The notes under the pieces are model-generated. The model did not search any database, was not told the origin of the DNA, and was given only the letters and a program-made list of their open reading frames with translations. Made by a program: the position numbers and the translations under genes. Source: a virus. Taken from it: a stretch of 22,551 bases of DNA. Below, one piece after another: positions 6,951 through 13,934 of this stretch (position 1 is its first letter; every line of letters begins with the position of its first letter). The stretch is taken from positions 1 to 22,551 of IMG/VR virus record IMGVR_UViG_3300032093_000911. One strand, 5' to 3'.

Positions 6951-7958
6951 CTACAGGGCGCCCTCTAAGAAGGCTGCGATGTCGTCGGATTTAAGGTTGT
7001 GTCCGCGCTCGTAGAGGCTTTTGGCACTGGCGCGGTTGTTGATGTCTTTGGCAGGCACTTTTTGACCTTTGGCAGGAGACGGGGTGGATGGGGCGGATTT
7101 CACAGGGGCGGCCGAGGATTTGGGCGCGGAGGCTGCTTTTTGGGCGGCTTGCTGGCGGGCGAACCGGAGCTTTTGGCCCTCGATGGCATCGCCGATCACC
7201 ATTTCGAGGTTCGGTATGTTTTTTAGTGCCGGGTAGGCTTTCAGGGTCTCGCGATACATGGCCTGCTCGGGCGATCCGGTCTGGAAGAGCGCGGGATACG
7301 CGGTGCGGGCCTCGGGCAAGACGGCCTGGCGCTGGGTGAGCCACTCGCGGCGCTTGGGAGCGTGCTCGGTGAGCATCTCGTCGGCGTTGGCGAGGTATTG
7401 GCGAACCTGGGCGGGCTCGTGGTAGACCTCTTCGCCTTGCGCGTTCGTCACGGTGCCGCCTTCGAGGTTTTCGAGCGCCCACTTGCGAACTTTCTTCGCA
7501 ATGGAGATGCGTTCTTCGAGTGCCTCGGGGCTTTCCACATCGGCGAGCGGGTCGGCGGGAGTGGGAGCGAGCGTGATGGGTGGCGCGGCGTCAAATTTGG
7601 CGCGGAGGTCGGAAATTTCGGTCTCCAGTTGCTCTGCGCGTTCTTCGGCCTCGCGGCGTTTGGCGGTGATCTTGTCGATTCGCTTGAGGAGCTTGTCCTG
7701 CGTGGGGGCGGGAGCGTCTTCCTCTGCGTCGTCGTCAGATTTTTCCTCGGCTTCTTCCTCGGCTTTTTCAGCCGGTTCGGAATCCTCGGTTTCCTCGGTG
7801 TTTTCCTGTGAAGGATCTATTTCCGCATTCGGGTCGGCCTCTTCGGTCGATGGTTCCGGCGGTGTTTCCTCAACTTTTTCCAATGTGAGCCCCATTTCTG
7901 TGGCCAAATCGGTGAGGTTGAGCGTGTCTTCTGTTTGGGTTTCTTGTGTTTGCGTCAT
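6951..7958 (-). CDS. Scaffolding-like protein
   Basis: A 335-residue protein immediately upstream of the capsid gene, the standard place for a capsid assembly scaffold. Residues about 25-85 are extremely acidic (runs of EE, DD, EETEDSEPAEKAEEEAEE). Residues about 90-125 form a charged coiled coil (KRIDKITAKRREAEERAEQLETEI). The C-terminal part (from about 270) is a Lys/Ala/Pro/Ser-rich linker followed by a short helix (ASAKSLYERGHNL ... DDIAAFLEGAL), as expected for a capsid-binding tail. Scaffolds guide procapsid assembly and are then removed. The call rests on composition and synteny. The leader (GGTTGGATTACC) shows no Shine-Dalgarno. Confidence 0.75.
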   Translation of the reverse strand: MTQTQETQTEDTLNLTDLATEMGLTLEKVEETPPEPSTEEADPNAEIDPSQENTEETEDSEPAEKAEEEAEEKSDDDAEEDAPAPTQDKLLKRIDKITAKRREAEERAEQLETEISDLRAKFDAAPPITLAPTPADPLADVESPEALEERISIAKKVRKWALENLEGGTVTNAQGEEVYHEPAQVRQYLANADEMLTEHAPKRREWLTQRQAVLPEARTAYPALFQTGSPEQAMYRETLKAYPALKNIPNLEMVIGDAIEGQKLRFARQQAAQKAASAPKSSAAPVKSAPSTPSPAKGQKVPAKDINNRASAKSLYERGHNLKSDDIAAFLEGAL

Positions 7959-8063
7959 GGTAATCCAACCAAGTGGGTCAGCGCGGGATTCACGAGCGGC
8001 GCAGAGGCTCGATGCCGGTTGGATTGCGATATTTTTTCGCTAAGTCGATGGACTTGAGCAGGA

Positions 8064-8100
8064 ATCGACGGAAATCGACGCGAAACGACAGATATCGACG
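8064..8100. repeat. Helically phased ATCGACG repeats
   Basis: ATCGACG occurs at 8064-8070, 8074-8080 and 8094-8100, so the starts are 10 and 20 bases apart, placing all three on one face of the helix. Two copies are followed by CGAAA. They lie in the 246-base gap (7959-8204) between the late structural genes and the small-gene cluster, which holds no convincing gene. A protein-binding site controlling late transcription, or a packaging or replication site, is possible. Confidence 0.55.
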
Positions 8101-8136
8101 CGAAAAAGGGAGGAATTGGGGGGGGCGCGGCCCTGA

Positions 8137-8184
8137 TTTTCCCCGAAGTTTTCCCCGAAGTTTTCCCCGAAGTTTTCCCCGAAG
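8137..8184. repeat. Four perfect tandem copies of a 12-bp unit
   Basis: TTTTCCCCGAAG is repeated four times without a mismatch (8137, 8149, 8161, 8173). The array lies just downstream of the zinc-ribbon gene that stops at 8205 and upstream of the scaffold gene. The minus-strand transcript would read CTTCGGGGAAAA four times. Sites for a DNA-binding protein, or a slippage-prone spacer, are possible; I see no open frame here that looks coding. Confidence 0.8.
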
Positions 8185-8204
8185 CCGCCCGCCGGGCTAG
8201 GTTT

Positions 8205-8405
8205 TCACCCGAGCTTTTCGTTGATGCGCTCGAGCCAGGAGCGGGGGTCGCCTGTAGGGCTTTTTTTTACCGGCGCGATGGTGCCGGCGGCGAGGATTTC
8301 GGTGGTAGTCCACCGCATGAGACACGCGAGACACTCGCGGCGGCGCTTGGCCTTGCGGGTATCGACCACCCGGCTGCGGGGGTGCTGGCAGGCGGGGCAG
8401 GTCAT
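8205..8405 (-). CDS. Small NrdR-type zinc-ribbon protein
   Basis: A 66-residue protein whose first 40 residues follow the N-terminal zinc ribbon of the NrdR repressor: CPAC at 3-6, SRVVDTR, a basic run (RRR) and CLAC at 25-28, then RWTTTE. The ATP-cone domain that follows in real NrdR is absent; instead there is a short tail ending SWLERINEKLG. It may bind DNA or act as a small phage regulator or accessory protein. The ATG overlaps the preceding stop (ATGA), so it belongs to the same small-gene operon. The ribbon is clear from four cysteines; the function is not known. Confidence 0.7.
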   Translation of the reverse strand: MTCPACQHPRSRVVDTRKAKRRRECLACLMRWTTTEILAAGTIAPVKKSPTGDPRSWLERINEKLG

Positions 8406-8629
8406 TGTGAAAAATGGCGAGACTTGACGATCAACCGGCGGGCTTTCTCGATGATGTCGAAATAAATTTCCTGCTCGGTGATGTCCCGCGTGTATTCTGG
8501 CGGCTCGGCGTAGGTAAGCACCTCCTTGAGCGTGAGGGCCAAATCGATGGCCAGCTTGCAAGTCGGTTCGACGCCCGGGTGGTCTTGCCACTCGCGTCCA
8601 CAGGCGTTGCATTGGAAAGAGGAGGTCAC
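8402..8629 (-). CDS. Small protein with a CxxC zinc-binding-like N-terminus
   Basis: A 75-residue protein from a GTG at 8629 that overlaps the upstream stop (GTGA). The N-terminus has FQCNACGREW (Cys 7 and 10) with a third Cys at 24, which may form half of a zinc site. The rest is helical and charged (ALTLKEVLTYAEPP, then DIIEKARRLIVKS). No family is recognised. It sits between two other small genes coupled by 4-base overlaps, which argues that it is translated. Confidence 0.6.
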   Translation of the reverse strand: MTSSFQCNACGREWQDHPGVEPTCKLAIDLALTLKEVLTYAEPPEYTRDITEQEIYFDIIEKARRLIVKSRHFSQ

Positions 8630-8907
8630 GGCTGCTTGCTGGATTCCTCGATGCGCTGGATGAGGTCGCTCTGGAAGGCGCGGAGGGCGTCGAGGCCGCC
8701 GGCGCAGTGGGCGAGGGTGCCGTGGTCCGAGGCGGTCTTGAGGTTTCCGACCAACTCGACGGCGTCGTCGATGTGGTCTTGCAGGACTTGCTGGAGGGCT
8801 TGGACGACGAGGGGCTTGATCCCGGGCATGCACAGCGCGGTCTGCATGTCGTCATCGTCAAGACGGTCGGGGGCGGTGAGGCGGATGGTTTTTTTTATGG
8901 TGATCAT
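8626..8907 (-). CDS. Small helical protein of unknown function
   Basis: A 93-residue protein with a beta start (MITIKKTIRLTAP), an acidic patch (DRLDDDD) and then long amphipathic helices (KPLVVQALQQVLQDHIDDAVELVGNL and LDALRAFQSDLIQRIEESS). No known domain is visible. It lies four bases after the HTH gene stop at 8912 and overlaps the next gene by GTGA. A role as a packaging accessory or small regulatory dimer is possible, but this is only inference from its place between the terminase and the head genes. Confidence 0.6.
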   Translation of the reverse strand: MITIKKTIRLTAPDRLDDDDMQTALCMPGIKPLVVQALQQVLQDHIDDAVELVGNLKTASDHGTLAHCAGGLDALRAFQSDLIQRIEESSKQP

Positions 8908-8911
8908 AGAT

Positions 8912-9112
8912 TCATTTGGATGGGGTGGGGTGGAGGTCGAATTTCTGGACGACTTGGGCATGCAGGAAGGCGTGCCGCTTGGATTGGCTGGGGATGGGCT
9001 GGAGGAGGCCGATCTCAATGTAGGTTCTGTATTCGCGCTCGCTGATGCCGAGGAGGTCCATGACATCGCGACGGCGTAGGATTTTTTTAGTAAGAGCCGC
9101 CGCCTGTGACAT
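8912..9112 (-). CDS. Small helix-turn-helix protein (excisionase/MerR-like)
   Basis: A 66-residue protein. Residues 10-40 (KILRRRDVMDLLGISEREYRTYIEIGLLQPI) read as a winged-helix/MerR-like HTH: a helix, a turn at LGIS, a recognition helix and a short beta wing. Its ATG lies inside the last codons of the large terminase gene (26-base overlap), so it is likely made by coupled translation. Proteins of this type act as excisionases, transcription regulators or DNA-binding packaging accessories. The position directly after the terminase would suit a late regulator, but nothing shows its target. Confidence 0.65.
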   Translation of the reverse strand: MSQAAALTKKILRRRDVMDLLGISEREYRTYIEIGLLQPIPSQSKRHAFLHAQVVQKFDLHPTPSK

Positions 9113-10694
9113 TGAGGATCCCTCCTTCCACATTTTCGACGCCGGAGCAGACGAGGTAGCGCAGGCAGTCGATGGGGTCTTTGCAGGCTCCTTTCTGGCC
9201 GTCGGCGCCGGTCCATTCCTTGAGGGCGAAGATGGTGTTGGCGCACCGCTCGCTGATGTAGAGGCGGGGCGCGTTCTGGTGGTCGATGGGTTTGTCGTCA
9301 TGGTAGTAGAGCCAGTCGTTGATGAGGGAGACGCCCTCGGAGATGTTTTCGGTAGGGCAACTGCGGAAGGGCATGCCGGCCTCTTCGAGCTCCTCGAGGA
9401 GCGTGGTGGCGTGCTCGCGGGTGCCGGCGACGGTGGTGTTCCCATAACGGGAATCGATCCACCGCTCGAAGGGCTGGACGCCGTCGAGTTTTTCCAATCG
9501 CAAAATCTCGGCGGTGTAGGCGAGCAGGCCGAAGCCGAAGGATTTCTGGCCGTCGCCGGGCTCGCCGTCGGCTTTCTTGCCGCTGGGTTTGCACCACTCC
9601 TCGGGGTAGCCGACGCCTTCGATGTATTCGTCGGCCTGAGGCCATTCGCGGTAGACCCATGCTCGGCCGTTCGCGTCGATTTTGATCCATAGCATGAACC
9701 AGTTCTTGTTCCCGGCGGGGTCGCAAAAAAGGTAGACGGTGCCGTCTTTGGGGATCTGGTCGGCCTTGACGACATGCACGGACTCGCGGAACCGGGGGAA
9801 CGAGGTGGCGGTGGCTTTTGTGGGGACTCCGTAGGCGCGGCAGAGGATTTTTTCGCGGGGCTGCTGGGCGAGCTCGACTTTCATGCGCTCGTAACCGGCC
9901 CAGGGGTTCGACTGCGTGTGAAAGTAAAAAATGGCGGCGTTGCGGGTGGCGCACTTCTGGAGGGTGGGCACGGTCTCGAAGCCTTTGCCGTTGCGCTTGG
10001 GCAGGAGCTCGGCCTCGATCTCTCGCAGGGTCTTGGCGCCTTGGAGGTATTCCTTCACGGTCGCGGAGTAGCCTTCCACTGGCGTGAAAGTGACGATGAG
10101 GATGCCGTTTCGAGTGACGAGGCGGTAGCGGATGGTCTCTAGCCAATCCAGCGGCACCAACTCGTCGCACCACACCACATCGACCTCGCCGCCCTCAATC
10201 GTCTTGATGTCCTGCGCGTAGTTGCGAAACCAGCACTGGCTCCGGTTCGGCAGCACAAAGGTGTTCTCGGAAAAGCCGTTTTTTTGAGTGTAGCTGATAT
10301 TCGTGACCTGGGTGCGCTTGGCTTTCCGCAGCTCGGCCGGCATGAAATCCCACAGGATCGGCTGCTGCATTGAGATCGAGTTGTCATTCGTTGTCTGGAA
10401 GCACCAAGCCCGGGCGTCGGGCTTCTCGATTAGCAGGCGCATCAAATATTTTCCCGCCCAGGTAGACTTGCCCGAGCGGTTGCCCCCGAGCACGAGGATG
10501 TCCCGATACTTCGCCGCCGCCTCGTCCACCTCACTCCAATGCTCCGGCTCGTAGCCATACCGAATCGGATCCTCCTTCTCCAAAACGATCCGCTCCTCGC
10601 GCTCGCACAACAGGCGCTTCGCCTCTTCGTAATCCTTCTTGAAGAGACTCGCCGGGACTTCGGGGATGACGGGGTGGGTGGTCTGGCCTTTCAT
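9087..10694 (-). CDS. terL: Terminase large subunit
   Basis: A 535-residue packaging motor. The N-terminal ATPase has Walker A GGNRSGKST (70-78) and Walker B VDVVWCDE (171-178). The C-terminal RNase H-like nuclease shows the expected acidic residues in LFCDPAG, WIDSRYG and KDPIDCLRY. It cuts concatemeric DNA and pumps it through the portal. The start is the ATG at 10694 (MKGQ), which overlaps the stop of the preceding small gene as ATGA; a longer upstream frame exists but would overlap that gene. It ends GGGSY, a C-terminus that resembles those of the three tail proteins. All key residues are intact. Confidence 0.93.
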   Translation of the reverse strand: MKGQTTHPVIPEVPASLFKKDYEEAKRLLCEREERIVLEKEDPIRYGYEPEHWSEVDEAAAKYRDILVLGGNRSGKSTWAGKYLMRLLIEKPDARAWCFQTTNDNSISMQQPILWDFMPAELRKAKRTQVTNISYTQKNGFSENTFVLPNRSQCWFRNYAQDIKTIEGGEVDVVWCDELVPLDWLETIRYRLVTRNGILIVTFTPVEGYSATVKEYLQGAKTLREIEAELLPKRNGKGFETVPTLQKCATRNAAIFYFHTQSNPWAGYERMKVELAQQPREKILCRAYGVPTKATATSFPRFRESVHVVKADQIPKDGTVYLFCDPAGNKNWFMLWIKIDANGRAWVYREWPQADEYIEGVGYPEEWCKPSGKKADGEPGDGQKSFGFGLLAYTAEILRLEKLDGVQPFERWIDSRYGNTTVAGTREHATTLLEELEEAGMPFRSCPTENISEGVSLINDWLYYHDDKPIDHQNAPRLYISERCANTIFALKEWTGADGQKGACKDPIDCLRYLVCSGVENVEGGILNVTGGGSY

Positions 10695-11020
10695 CGATTT
10701 TCTTCTTTGAACGCCCACATGCGCTCTAACATCCAATCCTCTCGTGTGCAAATATTTTTAAGCAAAAAACTGCTAGATTTTACAATTTTGTCAAAATCAG
10801 AAATTTCTTTATTAATTCTTAAAATTGCGGGCGCAACTATGTGCAACCAAATTTCATATCGCAAACACCACTGAAGTTCGTAATATGTTTTTTTTCCTAA
10901 ATTTTTATTCTGCAATAGCGTTTCATCTAAATAGGCACTTAAGATATCTTCTTTGCTTTTATATCCGGCCTTTGCGATTCTTGTTTTCGCGCCCTTGGAT
11001 AAATCATCATCCCAAGCCAT
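10691..11020 (-). CDS. Small protein with an RNA polymerase alpha-CTD-like helix-hairpin-helix
   Basis: A 109-residue protein. Residues about 8-50 follow the pattern of the C-terminal domain of the RNA polymerase alpha subunit: a first helix (TRIAKAGYKSKEDILSAY) and a helix-hairpin-helix end (LQNKNLGKKTYYEL) like the NLGKKSLDEI signature of that domain. That domain binds DNA and activators. The remaining half is helical with no known family. The gene is visibly AT-rich, while both neighbours are GC-rich, yet it overlaps each neighbour perfectly by ATGA. It could be a small DNA-binding packaging factor or a transcription modulator; the alpha-CTD similarity is by eye only. Confidence 0.65.
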   Translation of the reverse strand: MAWDDDLSKGAKTRIAKAGYKSKEDILSAYLDETLLQNKNLGKKTYYELQWCLRYEIWLHIVAPAILRINKEISDFDKIVKSSSFLLKNICTREDWMLERMWAFKEENR

Positions 11021-11283
11021 CACTCCTGCCCCCCTCTCAATAACGCATTCGTCTTCGGCTTCGCATCCACCAGGCTCCCGTCCGCAGCCTTCGCCACGGT
11101 CACCTTCTCGTTCGCCCGGTAAAACGCATTGTCCCGCACGCCGATGCTGGCAGACTCCACCTCGCTGAAGTTCACCAATAACAGGCGACGATTCTGCGGC
11201 TGCCTCGCCCGAGATACCCTCGCGGGCCTCGGCCATTCTTGTTCCTTCTCTTGTTTATCTACTTGTGGTTTTTGTTTTTTCAT
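11020..11283 (-). CDS. Small basic protein of unknown function
   Basis: An 87-residue protein with a strongly charged, probably disordered N-terminus (KKQKPQVDKQEKEQEW, then RPARVSRARQPQNRR) and a short ordered part (LLLVNFSEVESASIGV, DNAFYRANEKVTV). I recognise no domain. It ends LLRGGQE and its stop overlaps the next start as ATGA. It is the first gene of the short packet leading into the large terminase. The region upstream (11284-11410) holds inverted repeats and may contain its promoter. Confidence 0.6.
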   Translation of the reverse strand: MKKQKPQVDKQEKEQEWPRPARVSRARQPQNRRLLLVNFSEVESASIGVRDNAFYRANEKVTVAKAADGSLVDAKPKTNALLRGGQE

Positions 11284-11373
11284 AAAATTTTTCCGACGGG
11301 TGGATGAGTGGGGGGAAATTTGGAAACGCCACCGAGGCACCCCCCTCCCCCCCTATCGAGGTCATAACTTCAT

Positions 11374-11393
11374 ATAAGCATACTTATCGATAA
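11374..11393. promoter_or_regulatory. Overlapping inverted repeats in the gap before the terminase packet
   Basis: ATAAG-cata-CTTAT (11374-11387) overlaps the perfect palindrome TTATCGATAA (11384-11393). They lie in the AT-rich part of the 127-base gap 11284-11410, next to a C-rich run (11340-11353), upstream of the minus-strand gene at 11283. An operator or a promoter of the packaging genes is possible; no consensus -35/-10 pair is convincing. Confidence 0.4.
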
Positions 11394-11410
11394 TGAGCCA
11401 GCATTGTGTT

Positions 11411-12208
11411 TCAATCATTTACAGAATCAGTGTCTTTTTTGGGCTCGGATAACGCCTGTTGTTGAGACTGAGAGGGGATTTTGATTTCGGAGTTCTGCGC
11501 CCCCACACTCATCTCCTTACCCTCCACTTGGAACTCTCCTTCGACGACATCCTGCTTGGAGCTAATGGCTTTGATTAGCTCATCGTAGGACATCGCCTCG
11601 ATCTTGGCTCGGATGTTGACATTGACCTGCTGCGGACCCTCGCCCTTTTCGAGCTTGTCGTGAGCAGTGCCGGCAAGGAAGTTGAGGTCCCCGGCCTTGA
11701 TCTTCTTTCGCTCCTCGGGATCGCGGAGGCGGTTGCGGATCTCGGACTGGGCGAGGCGCCGGATGTCGGACCAGGCAGAGGCGGAGAGTTCCTTGTCCTT
11801 GTCCTTGGTTCGGGGGTGGTTGTTGATCACCCGATAGATGACTTCCTCGCTGACTCCGAGGATTTGGTTGATGCGGGAGGTGACCATGCCGGCGAGGTAG
11901 AGGTCGGCGACGACATCGCAGAGGTTTTTGAATTCGGGAGACATGAGTTCCCAGTTGGGCTCTTTGTTGGCGTTTACAGCCTCGCTACGGGCTCTTTCAT
12001 ACTTGCAGGGTGTCGTGACACTATGCTGCCGGATTTTCGCCTCCTCGATCCTCTGGAGCTTCCAAGCCTTGCCCTCCTCGAAATTCTGAGGGCAGCCGGA
12101 GTCGAACCATTGCAGAGCGGATTCCGTCTTCACATTAAACTCAGCCGCCAGCTTCACGGCGACCTGGTGGCGGGTTTCGACTTTGGGGATTTTGCGTGGT
12201 GGTTTCAT
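11411..12208 (-). CDS. terS: Probable terminase small subunit (HTH DNA-binding protein)
   Basis: A 265-residue protein that contains one clear helix-turn-helix around residues 95-130 (YLAGMVTSRINQILGVSEEVIYRVI) and a possible second DNA-binding helix pair at the N-terminus (VAVKLAAEFNVKTESALQWF). The segment NFLAGTAHDKLEKGEGPQQ (about 176-194) resembles the AGIAIDK-x-x-L-x-GEPT pattern of small-terminase-like phage proteins. The C-terminal tail is polar and Gln/Ser rich. Its place, two small genes before the large terminase, fits. The small subunit recognises the packaging site; a dense repeat cluster directly upstream could be that site. The alternative is a phage transcription regulator. 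Confidence 0.55.
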   Translation of the reverse strand: MKPPRKIPKVETRHQVAVKLAAEFNVKTESALQWFDSGCPQNFEEGKAWKLQRIEEAKIRQHSVTTPCKYERARSEAVNANKEPNWELMSPEFKNLCDVVADLYLAGMVTSRINQILGVSEEVIYRVINNHPRTKDKDKELSASAWSDIRRLAQSEIRNRLRDPEERKKIKAGDLNFLAGTAHDKLEKGEGPQQVNVNIRAKIEAMSYDELIKAISSKQDVVEGEFQVEGKEMSVGAQNSEIKIPSQSQQQALSEPKKDTDSVND

Positions 12209-12211
12209 AGC

Positions 12212-12387
12212 TTTGTCCAGATTTCAGAATTGTTGGACAAACCTTGGGCCAAACGGCGCAGTCCATGAAAGTGTCCAAGTCCAGAAATATCCCCCCTTAA
12301 AGGGGGATTGCTGGACGGACATTTCTGGACAAGCCATGGCGAGTCCAAGAATCAATTTCTGGACACATTTCTGGACTATTTCTGGAC
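12212..12387. repeat. Cluster of TTTCTGGAC repeats and an inverted TTTGTCCA pair
   Basis: ATTTCTGGAC is present at 12321, 12355, 12367 and 12378, its reverse complement at 12279-12288, and a variant GTCCAGATTT at 12215. TTTGTCCA (12212-12219) and TGGACAAA (12234-12241) form a perfect inverted repeat with a 14-base spacer. Together they fill the 205-base gap between the helicase gene and the probable small terminase gene. The density and mixed orientation suit iteron-like protein-binding sites, either for packaging, replication or autoregulation. Confidence 0.7.
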
Positions 12388-12413
12388 ATGGTAAAAAATG
12401 TATTGAGCGCATA

Positions 12414-13934
12414 TTATTTTGAGTGGATGGCATCGTAGATTTTCGAGCGGGAGCATTTGTATTTCTTCATGGCCGCAGCGATGAAAGCCGACATCGGCCC
12501 GGAGTGAGCGGCATGCTCCGCTTTGAGTTGAATCAGATCAGCGGCCGACATTGTCGGCTTGCGCCCTGCGTGGCCCTTATTGTCTTGCTGGTCATCCTCC
12601 TCGAGCTTGCCCAGCTCCCAGTGCAATCCTTGTGCCGCATGCTGTAGCACAATGCTGGTCGTCGGCAGGCGATGCTCATCCACCACGCCAGCCCGATTGC
12701 CACGCTTTGCCAGCAGAAGTTTGAAAACCCCATCCTCTCGTGTCGTTTGCAGCACGGCGATGGCTCGCGCCCAGTTCGTCAGCTCGCTAGACCCCAGCCC
12801 GATGTAGGCGAAATCATTCGTATTCCAATGCTGTCTGCTCTTCGTATCCTCCTTCGGCTTCCCCGTGTGGTGACTCCACACCCACGCAAACCCATACTCA
12901 AACGCCAGCGGGTTACATAGTTGCCGCAGGAAATGCGATGCCACCGATTGCTGCGAGATGTCGTCCCCGATGTAAGACAAAAGCGGATCTCCAAAGACCA
13001 GGTCACGCCCGCCGTGGGTCTGGAGCAGCTCCCGCACCACTCCCATGAATTCCTCTCCCACTTGAGCCGTTGCCCTCACGAACATCAGGTTCTCCTTCAA
13101 TATCTCTAGTGCATTGGCATCCGTGTAATGCGAGTTGGCGATCACATACGGCAGCACGCCCTGCACGATCTCAGCCATATCGCCCTGATCATTCTCCGCC
13201 TGGATGAAGAGCGACCGCAGCGGCCTTGCCGGCTTGATTCCGAAAAACGGCAACCCCAGCGCCCATGTCACCGCCGCCTGCACCGTCAAGCTGCTCTTCC
13301 CGATCCCCGACTGCCCCACGAGCAGCAACTGCCCACCCTTGCACACCCATCGATCCCCCAGCAGCGTGCTCTCGTCCGCCTCTGGCTTGTAGGAAAACAA
13401 CGACTTGAACGAATGCACCTCCACGCCCTTCATCCCAGACTTCGGCGCCGCCAGCTTCTGGAGTTCCACCATTGCCTCGCGGTAATCCATCTCGCCCCGC
13501 TGCATCATCCCGGCAATCTCCACAGACCTCCGACGCCGATACGCCTCCCCGATCTCTCCCAGCATCTCCCCCACGATCTCGCCACCCTGCGGATTGTAAG
13601 ACAGACTTCCATCCGACGCCGCCAAGGCATCCTTCCAATCCACCAACCCAGCCTCCTTCGCCGACTTCTCCGCCAGCGCCTGCCAGAATGCATTGCTCTC
13701 CACCGCCCCGATGATTGTGTGCGCCTGCACCGGCTTGCCCGCCCGATACAACGAATACCCCGCTGCATAGATGATCCCATGCATTTTATCAATAAACGCC
13801 TCCGGTTCCACAACCGCCGCCGCCGGCACACCATGGAAACCCTGCGAGCTAATGTAGCCGATCACGGCGCTTTCTTTTTCGGGGTAGGAAAATACTGACA
13901 TGAATGGAATTATCTTTTGAGCAATAGCTGTCAT
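12414..13934 (-). CDS. RepA/DnaB-like replicative helicase-type ATPase
   Basis: A 506-residue protein. The N-terminal 100 residues (FSYPEKESAVIGYI ... FIDKMHGIIYAAGYSLYRAG) match the helical N-terminal domain pattern of DnaB. The ATPase core is of the RecA-like AAA_25/RepA type: Walker A GQSGIGKSS (207-215), Walker B DLVFGDPLL (311-319) and a WVWSHHTGKP sensor segment (351-360). The C-terminus (from about 460) is a separate small HTH (MSAFIAAAMKKYKCSRSKIYDAI). It probably loads at, or unwinds, the phage origin. Its ATG at 13934 overlaps the resolvase stop as ATGA; a second in-frame ATG at 13901 is possible. Replication initiator/helicase is the best assignment. Confidence 0.8.
   Translation of the reverse strand: MTAIAQKIIPFMSVFSYPEKESAVIGYISSQGFHGVPAAAVVEPEAFIDKMHGIIYAAGYSLYRAGKPVQAHTIIGAVESNAFWQALAEKSAKEAGLVDWKDALAASDGSLSYNPQGGEIVGEMLGEIGEAYRRRRSVEIAGMMQRGEMDYREAMVELQKLAAPKSGMKGVEVHSFKSLFSYKPEADESTLLGDRWVCKGGQLLLVGQSGIGKSSLTVQAAVTWALGLPFFGIKPARPLRSLFIQAENDQGDMAEIVQGVLPYVIANSHYTDANALEILKENLMFVRATAQVGEEFMGVVRELLQTHGGRDLVFGDPLLSYIGDDISQQSVASHFLRQLCNPLAFEYGFAWVWSHHTGKPKEDTKSRQHWNTNDFAYIGLGSSELTNWARAIAVLQTTREDGVFKLLLAKRGNRAGVVDEHRLPTTSIVLQHAAQGLHWELGKLEEDDQQDNKGHAGRKPTMSAADLIQLKAEHAAHSGPMSAFIAAAMKKYKCSRSKIYDAIHSK

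Noticed and set aside
8137-8184. CRISPR array
   Set aside because: Units of 12 bp repeat head to tail with no spacers and no cas genes; the Cas4-like nuclease is a phage RecB-type enzyme in a recombination operon.
7973-8200. Plus-strand frame with FPRS repeats
   Set aside because: The repeats come from the 12-bp tandem array, a length divisible by 3; no start signal and no sequence outside the array looks coding.
12224-12433. Minus-strand frame through the TTTCTGGAC cluster
   Set aside because: It overlaps the 3' end of the helicase frame and consists mostly of repeat translation; better explained as a regulatory region.
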